From positions 46,004,278-46,068,277 of the forward strand of contig NC_088784.1 of the NCBI RefSeq assembly GCF_958450345.1: a stretch of DNA of 64,000 bases, read 5' to 3'. Made by a program: the position numbers and the translations under genes. Shown here one piece after another: positions 44,739-64,000 of the stretch. The DNA is from Calliphora vicina. Taxonomy: Eukaryota; Arthropoda; Insecta; Diptera; Calliphoridae. Positions within the stretch are counted from its first letter, which is position 1. Each line of letters starts with the position of its first letter. The notes below the pieces were generated by a model. The model was not told the DNA's origin. It was given only the letters and a program-made list of their open reading frames with translations, and did not search any database.

Positions 44739-45512
44739 TAGGGTGGGTCGATTTTTTTCACGAAAAATCGTATAGCTGAAAATTCTAATAAATTTTCCCC
44801 AAGAAACCATAGGTCTAAAATCAAATCCTATCTTGCGAATTTCGTCTTTTATCCAATGATATTTCAGTATTTTTTTAAATAGTTTTTTTATTGGATAAAA
44901 TACGAAATGTGCAAGATAGGATTTGATTTTAGGCCTATGGTTTCTTGAGGAAACTTTCTTAGAATTTTCCGTAGATTGCGTTTCTGCTACAGTAATTTTG
45001 ACTTACCTGCACAATCAACTTTGCACGAAATTTTGTGCAGGTTGTTGTGCTCATTGATGCTGGTAAGTGCATTTACAGTTTACTGCCCAAAAAAGCAGCT
45101 AACGGCAAATAATTTACACGAAGCTTTGAGATTTTTCCGTCTAAAACTAACGTCAAATTGATATTTTAGCTACTTTTAAAATTATTAAGAAGTGTACAAC
45201 ATATTTTTTCATTCAAAATCGTATTTTTCTTATATGTTTTGATTTAATTTTGTATTAGGCAGCTAAATTAAATTTGTTTCATGAAAACCAGTTATAGCTT
45301 CCAAAAGTATTATGCACTTATCTTAAATGTGCAGGTATGAACAATGCACTTAAATTAACGAATTTATATGGAGTTTGGTAAATAAATATACAAAACATAA
45401 GTTTTGTGCAAAATGCTCTATGCAAAATGCTCTTAAGTGAAAGGCAGGTAAGTCAAAACTACTGTATACGTTTTTTTAGTTTTCGATCGTCCATACAAAT
45501 CGACCCAGCCTA
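44739..45512. mobile_element. Foldback-type MITE with TAGGGTGGGTCGATTT ends
   Basis: Ends TAGGGTGGGTCGATTT / AAATCGACCCAGCCTA. A long internal hairpin (about 44803-44945) pairs AAACCATAGG...CAAATCCTATCTTGC with its complement. The TSD is unclear. Hosts the TA MITE at 44990-45464. Confidence 0.68.
44990..45464. mobile_element. Tc1/mariner-type MITE
   Basis: Ends CAGTAATTTTGACTTACCTG and its near complement (CAGGTAAGTCAAAACTACTG) between TA dinucleotides. Non-coding. Confidence 0.82.
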
Positions 45513-45899
45513 ATGTACATACTGGTAAAAACAGTACCTTATCTTTTATCTTTTAGCAATCGAAATATTTTAATTTTGCTCGAGCTCCTCATCTGAGATA
45601 AAATCTATTTCATTTGAAGAGGATTTAAATTGAGTTTTGTTAGACAACTTACAAAAAAAGGTGAAGAATTGATTTTCTAGAGCCCCACTCAAGGAAAACC
45701 AAAAATACCGTTTTCCTTTATTAACTATATTGTAGCAGTAGTTGAGCTTAACAACTTTTCTGAACATCACCACAAAGTATACAGAGGCGTCACGAGACAG
45801 AAAATAATCTCGTTTTCTATTTGTCTTTATCTTTATAAACTGCCCTTTTCATCGTTTTGTTTTGTTATTTTGTTTGTTTTGATTACATTAATTTTTTTT

Positions 45900-47855
45900 T
45901 TAACGCTTTATCAAATATAGCGTAGGTCCTAGTACACTTCCCTGTGGAACGCCAGCTCCAATCTTGTATTCTCTCGTCACATAATCATTGTACTTAACTC
46001 TGAAAAGTCTATTCGATAAATAAGACTCCAGCAATTTATGAGTACATAGTGGTAGTAAACATTTGATTTTATGTACTAGACCCTTATGCCATACCTTGTC
46101 AAAAGCCTGAGCAACGTCTAAAAAGATGGCAGAACAATATTTCTTTAATTCAAAAGATTTTCTAATCTCTCCAGTTAAACGATTGACCTGTTCAATGGTG
46201 CCATGATGTTCACGGAAACCAAATTGGTGTACTGGGATAATGTTTCCATCATTCAAAAAAGGTATTATCTTTTCCTGGAATATTTTTTCGAATAGCTTCG
46301 ACAAACAAGGGAGTAGGCTAATAGGTCTATAAGAAGATGGCAGGGTTAAATCTTTACCCGGTTTAGGTATCATTATTATTTGAGAAATTTTCCAATTTTT
46401 TGGATAAATTCCTAGTTTCAAGATCGCATTAAACAATATAGATAGCACAATTATTGCCACATTTGGTAGGTTCTTAATCATTGATGGCGTTATTAAATCA
46501 TATCCCGGTGATTTTTTCAAGTCTAATTTATTTTTAATTACTCTATTAACATCCTCAGGACTAATATCGAATTGGGCTGCATTAGCCATTGTTGAAGCTG
46601 GCAGTTCTTCTAGTTCAAACTCATTTGCCGTGGAGTTGGGTTGAAATACTTCACTTAAATGTTCAGCAAATACTGAGGCTTTTTCTATAGCACTTCGTGC
46701 CCAGGTTCCGTCAGCTTTTCTTAAAGCGCTTTGTGCCTCTACCGGTGGCTTAATGTTCCTCGTTGCCTTCCAAAGAGAAAAATTTGTGTATTTTGTACTC
46801 GTCAAGCTTTTAATATATTTTTCGTTTATGCGATCCTCCTCTAAATGAAGGGCTCTTTTCAGTTTTCGTACTGCTGCGGACAGCCTCTGCTTTGCAGCAG
46901 GTGATCTATTATGTTGCCATTCTCTTCTGAGTCTTCTCTTTTCGAGAAGGAGTCTTTCAATATCCGAACTTGAAATAGGCGTATTAGTTTTTGGAGGGAT
47001 CTGGCACCTAGAGTGTTCCAGAGCCGAAACAATCAATGACGTGAAGTCATTGACGGTCCTATCTATGTCTTCCTCACACTGTAAATTAGGATTTGTGTGG
47101 ATATGACTGCTGATATATTTCCTATATTTTAGCCAATTTGTCTTAAAATACAAAGAGTCCTTAGGAAATCTTGGGATGTTGGGTCTCTCACAATAATTAA
47201 TAATTACAGGAGAGTGGTCAGAAGATAGATCATAGGATATTTCTGTGGATATTGCATTCCGAATAATATTTCTGCATATGGCGAAGTCTATTAGATCAGG
47301 AATTTTTCTAGGATCAGTTGGCCAATAAGTTGGGTGTCCAGGAGACACAAAATCTAAGCAATTTTTGCGATCAACTAGAGCTTTATACAGCTGTCTACCT
47401 CTGGGATTTACCAATCGTGAACCCCAATATGTATGTTTGGCATTGTAGTCTCCACATGCCAGAAACCGATCTCCTAGTGTTATAAAGAATTCTTCAAATT
47501 TTTCCTTGGTCATCGAAAAACGTGGTGGGCAATATATAGAGCTCAGAGTTAAGTCTCCAGCTGAGTATTCAAGGCGAATAGATGTTGCTTGCATATAATC
47601 CTTTGAAAACGCAACTAGGGCATAGTGTCTCAATCGGTTTCTAATTATGATACCGGTACCGCCATGTGCCTTACCATCCGGATGGTTTGTGTAATAAAAT
47701 GAGTATCCTGATATATTAAAGTTATATCTATTTGTAAGATATGTCTCCGAAATTAACATCACATCGATGCTTTTATTTAACATAAAATGGGAAATTTCCG
47801 ATTTGTGCTGGTTTAAACCATTTGCATTCCAGAAACATATCTTCAAAAAATTCAT
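45900..47855 (-). pseudogene. LINE ORF2, copy 2, lacking RT active site
   Basis: Open for 651 codons from ATG 47855. The endonuclease domain is intact-looking (FWNANGL, GDYNAKHTYWGS, SSDHSPV). The RT has the fingers and FLDVAQAFDKVWH but ends at LYLIKR, before FADD, because of the internal deletion. So it could encode an endonuclease but no active reverse transcriptase (inference). Overlaps ORF1 by ATGA. Confidence 0.92.
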
Positions 47856-48909
47856 TTTCTTGTTAATATAATTTGAATCATTTGGTTCTGTGCTCTCAGA
47901 AGCTCTTGTATTGTGTTTTGCATGGATGACATGAAGTTAGTCATATTTTGATTAAGGGAGGAAATATTCTCAGTAAGTGTTTGCATAAGGTTTTCCAACC
48001 CTCCCATATTTTGGGGGACTTTTGGCTTTTGATAACCCGTTTTTAAAATACTGGCGTATGAGCTGGCTCCAGCATTAATTGTAGCTCCCTGGCCATTTTC
48101 CTGTGATACTGGATGAGCCGCATTTATTTTATCATTTGAAAAATCTACTCCAGAGCTTAGTGGTCTAGATGTAGATACCGAATTTGTAGGTGTTGATTCA
48201 ACTATTTCACCTCTCAACAGCTTTTGCCTCTCTCTTAATCTTTTTAGTAACTCCTTGTAGACCGGGCATCCGCGATAATTAGCGGAATGATCTCCACCGC
48301 AGTTACCACATTTCCTACTGAGACCATTCTCAACTATATCACATTGTGACGAAGAGTGCAGGCCTCCGCATGCAACACATACTGTGCGTAGGGTACAATA
48401 ATTACGTGTATGTCCAAATTCCTGACAATTACTACACTGAACTGGACGATTACGCTTAAGAGGTTCCTCTATATTTACTCTACGATTCAACAAATATCTT
48501 AGAGTGTATATAGGGTGAGTTTCATTATTTTTCAATTTCCTATCATCAGGCTCCAACTCAACCCTAAACATTGGCTGAGGAACCTTGTCTCTATTAAAGA
48601 TATTGACTACATTCTTTGTCTGATAGCCCAATTCTTCCAGGGCCTCCTTGATTTCGTTTGTATCTACACTGGACTCTATACCTTTTATGACCACTATCAA
48701 GCCCTTGCAACTCTTAAGTTAATATGTATAAAAGTTTTTCTTACTGTCATTTAGGTGTTGAGAAATTTTTCTATAACAATCCTCAGTGTATACAACTATT
48801 TTTGTCTCTTGCACACCTCCTTTTCTTATTGGAACAATATGAAAATTATTTTTTCCAATGAGTTCAATAAATGATTTCACTAAGCTATTAGAGCTAGTTT
48901 CACGAAGGA
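47852..48909 (-). pseudogene. LINE ORF1 (nucleic-acid-binding), copy 2
   Basis: From 48700 the frame is open with a PRE_C2HC-like region (GIESSVDTNEIKEALEELGY) followed by three knuckles: CSNCQEFGHTRNYC, CVACGGLHSSSQC and CGNCGGDHSANYRGC. Upstream, after one in-frame TAA, the same frame continues to the truncation at 48909 (KSFIELIGKNNFHIVPIRKG). ORF1 proteins of this clade bind the LINE RNA. Confidence 0.88.
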
Positions 48910-48947
48910 ATTACATTACTTTGTCTACCATATTCGCATAACAACAA

Positions 48948-49225
48948 CAAGGTGGAGTCAGTGAAACAGCTGATAATTTTTTTTTTGCTTTTTGGTTCTA
49001 ACAACTGTCAAATCTTGTTTTTATATTTAAATATCTACATATTCTAAGCTTATTAACAAAATATTTATTGTTTACATAAATAAGTAAAGCCCGCACTATT
49101 CAATTATCTGCATATATTAAGTTTAAATACTTATTTGTTAAATTTTTCATTTTGTTTTTTTGACATTTGTTAAGACCAATCGTTGTTTTTGTAGAACTGA
49201 CACCACCTTGTATAAATTCGCCTTG
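48948..49225. mobile_element. hAT-type MITE, family A, left end shortened
   Basis: From CAAGGTGGAGTCAGTGAAAC to TATAAATTCGCCTTG; the first 14 bases of the usual end are absent. It is the clearest intact interior for reading the outer family A shell. Confidence 0.8.
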
Positions 49226-49389
49226 GTTGTGCTTTAACACATCACTGATATTGTAGTACAAAATATTTTCTATCCCTTTTTAAGAGAACTGCCCTATCAT
49301 CTGATTTTGAATTTTTGAAACGTCAAATTTGACATCTCTGTATACTTTGTGACATCAATTTGTGATATTTGGGCATGTAGAATGTCAAA

Positions 49390-49606
49390 CAAGGCGAATA
49401 TATAGATTCGCCATCAAGGTGCATTTAATAATTTGCCATCGGCAGCACAGCTGATTACAGAAATAGCACGCACAAATGTCAAACTACACATATAAAAAAT
49501 ATTCGCCCGTATGTCAAACTCTATATATAAAAAATTAGTGAATTCGCATGTATTTATTTCAATTCGCCACTGCTGTCACCTTGTTAAATACGCCTTGTTC
49601 GCCTTG
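49390..49606. mobile_element. Tiny CAAGGCGAA-ended hAT element with a family B MITE inside
   Basis: Outer ends CAAGGCGAA / TTCGCCTTG with perfect TSD ATGTCAAA (49382-49389, 49607-49614). Inside, family B (49415-49597) has flanks TTCGCCAT / TTCGCCTT. Without the insert the outer element would be only about 25-30 bp, essentially two terminal repeats. Confidence 0.78.
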
Positions 49607-49805
49607 ATGTCAAAATGCATGAAAAAGGCACACAAAAATGAATATTTCCCCTATATATTTATGAAAAACGGGATTTGGAAAATCACGGTATTTAAAATTA
49701 AAAAATCCCGGGCTTCGGGATTTAGGAAATCCCGAAAAACACGGGATTATCGGGAACGGGATTAACCGTTTGGCATCTCTAGCACAAAGTATACATAGTA
49801 TACAC

Positions 49806-50030
49806 CAGGGCACACTTAGAAAGGTGACTGCGATGAAACAGCTGATTATTTTTTTTATTCAGTTTGAATTGTCAATTCACTTGTGGTTGTTGTGGCGAAA
49901 AATACAACAAACCCAAAAGCAAAAACAACAACAGGCAACTTTGACAGTTCATCTACTTTTTAACAAAAACAAAATACCTGTTGTTTTTGTATTGTTGTAG
50001 TGATGCAGTCACCTTTCTAAGTGTGCCCTG
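49806..50030. mobile_element. hAT-type MITE with CAGGGCACAC ends
   Basis: Ends CAGGGCACACTTAGAAAGGT / ACCTTTCTAAGTGTGCCCTG, perfect 8-bp TSD GTATACAC (49798-49805, 50031-50038). Interior nearly identical to family I, though the ends differ. Confidence 0.92.
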
Positions 50031-50115
50031 GTATACACTAAAATCAGCTTTTTTTGAAATTGTTTCGATAGAAAGAAAAAACTAATTTCTTCGATAGTGC
50101 GTTAAAACAAACAAC

Positions 50116-50336
50116 CAAAGTAAATTAATAAAGTAGCGACAGTACAACATTTACAAAAACCACAAGCAATTTTGTTTTTGGTTTAAGGTCTGAGCTGTCA
50201 AAGTTGCCTGTTGTTGTTTTTGCTTTTGGGCTTGTTGTATTTTTCGCCACAACAACCACAAGTGAATTGACAGTTCAGACCAAAGTAAAAAAAATAGTCA
50301 GCTGTTCTACTGAGTCTACTTTATTAATTTACTTTG
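50116..50336. mobile_element. hAT-type MITE, family I, copy 2
   Basis: Perfect 8-bp TSD CAAACAAC (50108-50115, 50337-50344). Ends as in copy 1. Confidence 0.93.
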
Positions 50337-50364
50337 CAAACAACTATATAAATAAGCACAAAAC

Positions 50365-50597
50365 CAAAGTAAATTAATAAAGTAGCGACAGTACTACAAC
50401 AAATACAACATTTACAAAAACCACAAGCAATTTTGTTTTTGTTTTAAGGTCTGAGCTGTCAAAGTTGCCTGTTGTTGTTTTTGCTTTTGGGCTTGTTGTA
50501 TTTTTCGCCACAACAACCACAAGTGAATTGACAGTTCAGACCAAAGTAAAAAAAATAGTCAGCTGTTCTACTGAGTCTACTTTATTAATTTACTTTG
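50365..50597. mobile_element. hAT-type MITE, family I, copy 3
   Basis: Perfect 8-bp TSD CACAAAAC (50357-50364, 50598-50605). Nearly identical to copy 2 only 28 bp away, in the same orientation. Confidence 0.93.
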
Positions 50598-50893
50598 CAC
50601 AAAACCAAACCAGTTGAAATTGTTTCGAGCGAAAGAGACAAATATATTTTTTTGCCGTGTCGCCTCTGTATACTTTGTGTCTCTAGTCTTAACAAATGTC
50701 AAAAAATAAAAATTAAAAATTAAACAAATATGTATTAAAACTTACTTTAGTTTAAATAATTGAATATTGATGGCTTTAATAACATTAGAATATGTATATA
50801 TTTAAATATAAAAACAAGCATTGACATCTGTTAGAACCAAAAAAAAGGTATCAGCTGATTGACTTCACCTTGTAAATTCGCCTTGTGTACATC

Positions 50894-51162
50894 CAAGGCG
50901 AATTCAAACGAGGAGGTGGTTTGGTCTTAAAAAATCTCAAAAATTAAAAATTAAACAAATATGTATTAATACTTAATATAGTGTAGATAATTGAATATTG
51001 AGAGTTTTACTTATTTATGTAAAAAATAAATATTTTGTTAATAAACGTAGAATAGTTAGATATTGAAATATAAAAACAAGCTTTGACAGAATCTAGAACC
51101 AAAGAAGCGAAAAAAAAGTAATCAGCTGTTTGACTGACTACACCTGGTTTAAATTCGCCTTG
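50894..51162. mobile_element. hAT-type MITE, family A, tandem neighbour
   Basis: Starts CAAGGCGAATTCAAACGAGG, ends AAATTCGCCTTG. Flanked on both sides by TGTACATC (50886-50893, 51163-51170), the first of which is also the right TSD of the 44052-50885 shell. Confidence 0.9.
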
Positions 51163-51170
51163 TGTACATC

Positions 51171-51350
51171 CAATGTGCATTTAAATAGGTGTCATCGGGA
51201 GCACAGGTGACTATAGAAACAGCACTCGATAATGTCAAACGACACCTATAAAAAATATTCGCATATAAAAAAACATATAAAAAAAATTTGTGAATTCGCC
51301 TGTATTTATTTCAATTCGCCACTGATGTCACCTTGTTAAATACGACTTGG
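51171..51350. mobile_element. hAT-type MITE, family B copy
   Basis: CAATGTGCATTTAAATAGGT to CACCTTGTTAAATACGACTTG. Flanks TGTACATC and GGCCCAAC do not match, so one side has been rearranged. Confidence 0.75.
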
Positions 51351-52002
51351 GCCCAACCAAGGCGAATCTAACACTATCTACAACTGGCATGAAATGTTTA
51401 ACATTAATACTAACATAATGTTAGTGTTGGGTATAACTCATCATTTTAGGATTTTATCAATGTTTTAACACGGTTGTTAAGTCATGTGTTTTAACAACTA
51501 TCTTATAACATCATGTTTTAACAGCATTTCGTGTCTGTTGTAGACGGGGTGTAATTAGGTGACATCGCGGGAACAGCTCTGACTTTTATTTCTGAATCGC
51601 CTTTATCGTTAAATTGTCAAAATTCCTAATTTGTTTACAATTGTTAGCTGTCATTAAATTATAATTTTAGTTTGTGAAATTTTTGCAGAATAATGTATAA
51701 CTATTTATTTATTACTAAAAAATTAAAGTATTATGCCCCAATTCTGTTAGACGATTTAGGACGAATTTTCTTCTTTTCATATTTGAGTTATAAGTTTTGA
51801 ATTCTATAAAACAATAATGGTTGTTGTATAGGAATTGTATATGGCATTTAATAACGTAAAGTATTTGATTCAATAAAATATTGTGGACGATTTTAAATAT
51901 CAAAACAGACGAATACAAGTTTGTAGTCTTCTAGAGTAGTATGAGTAGTTTTCTTCGAGTTGAATGAAAACAATTGCGAGATAAAACTAATCCGTTGTAA
52001 CT
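51351..52002. other. Old MITE pieces before the GATA array
   Basis: 51359 begins a CAAGGCGAATCTAACAC end; about 51380-51547 has weak inverted ends (TCTACAACTGGCATGAAATG / CATTTCGTGTCTGTTGTAGA). The remainder is unassigned AT-rich DNA. Confidence 0.45.

Positions 52003-64000
<11,998 letters not shown>

Larger units (their letters stand above)
45891..48909 (-). mobile_element. Jockey-clade LINE, copy 2, internally deleted
   Basis: Perfect 9-bp TSD ATTACATTA (45882-45890 and 48910-48918). 5' truncated in ORF1. After PQGSVLGPTLYLI it jumps directly to the last ten bases of the element (AACGCTTTAT on the plus strand) plus poly(A); about 0.8 kb present in copy 1 (33356-34190) is missing. Confidence 0.92.
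45771..49351. mobile_element. CACAAAGTATAC-ended element, copy 1, enclosing LINE copy 2
   Basis: Ends CACAAAGTATACAGAG / CTCTGTATACTTTGTG; flanks ACATCAC / ACATCAA. Contains LINE copy 2 (45891-48909) and a family A MITE (48948-49225). Own sequence is short and non-coding. Confidence 0.72.
49783..50679. mobile_element. CACAAAGTATAC-ended element, copy 2, enclosing three hAT MITEs
   Basis: Ends CACAAAGTATACATAG / CTCTGTATACTTTGTG with a 7-bp TSD TCTCTAG (49776-49782, 50680-50686). Own sequence about 190 bp. Holds elements at 49806-50030, 50116-50336 and 50365-50597. Confidence 0.83.
44482..50685. mobile_element. hAT element, TAGAGATGC family, containing further insertions
   Basis: Left end TAGAGATGC at 44482, right end GCATCTCTA at 49773-49781, with TSD GTCTTAAC on the left (44474-44481). 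The right TSD copy is displaced to 50686-50693 by a later insertion (49783-50679). Subterminal regions repeat CCCGAAA/TTTCGGGAT motifs. Internal frame 45570-45773 has no recognised domain. Confidence 0.83.
44052..50885. mobile_element. hAT-type MITE, family A, outermost shell of a nested stack
   Basis: Ends CAAGGCGAATTCATACAAGG and CAAGGTGAAGTCAATCAGC (complement at right, ...AATTCGCCTTG) with perfect TSD TGTACATC (44044-44051, 50886-50893). The shell's own sequence is only about 300 bp; the rest is insertions, each with its own TSD, at 44079-44286, 44321-44468 and 44482-50685. Intact family A copies give the uninterrupted order. Confidence 0.85.

Overview
This is insect, most likely higher-fly (Diptera), chromosomal DNA. 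The only recognisable host gene is a Diap2/IAP2-type inhibitor of apoptosis. The rest is AT-rich, intron-poor in coding potential, and crowded with dipteran-style transposons (DINE-1/INE-1-like Helentrons, Jockey-clade LINEs, hAT, PIF/Harbinger and Tc1/mariner MITEs). No rRNA, CRISPR or bacterial-type operon is present.

Gene. IAP2 lies on the minus strand in four coding exons: 43018-42632 (BIR1 and start of BIR2), 42568-42129 (rest of BIR2, most of BIR3), 7669-6975 (end of BIR3, UBA region, start of RING) and 6910-6822 (end of RING, stop). Joined in frame they give 537 codons including stop. Introns 1 and 3 are 63 and 64 bp; intron 2 is 34,459 bp, interrupts BIR3 between zinc ligands, and holds almost everything else between 7.7 and 42.1 kb.

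Layout. 1-1715: a Helentron 3' part holding a hAT MITE and a Harbinger MITE. 1736-5000: broken LTR retroelement (minus) with gag, zinc knuckles, protease, a tRNA-Lys-like primer site, and a hairpin-rich tandem repeat. 5127-6600: MITEs. 6822-7669: IAP2 3' exons. 7.9-9.5 kb: LINE remnant split by a hAT and a Harbinger MITE. 9.7-13.5 kb: repeat families and MITEs. 14451-22356: a near-perfect, zero-spacer palindrome with about 3.95-kb arms. 20001-26414: a Foldback-like element with about 0.9-kb inverted ends made of tandem units and an internal broken transposase-like gene, itself hit by a hAT; 751 bp of (TTA)n follows. 26.4-30.1 kb: Helitron end, Harbinger MITEs, hAT remnant, Helentron. 30119-37580: Tc1-like shell enclosing a Transib-like foldback element, which encloses a hAT and a LINE. 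37.9-41.3 kb: hAT and Helentron. 42129-43018: IAP2 5' exons. 43097-51350: densely nested hAT/MITE cluster with an internally deleted LINE. 52003-64000: about 12 kb of (GATA)n running off the window.

The order of insertions can be read from intact target-site duplications (TSDs) and, in several cases, from an empty site in a second copy in the same window. None of the transposons appears autonomous as read: every coding copy carries stops, frameshifts or deletions.
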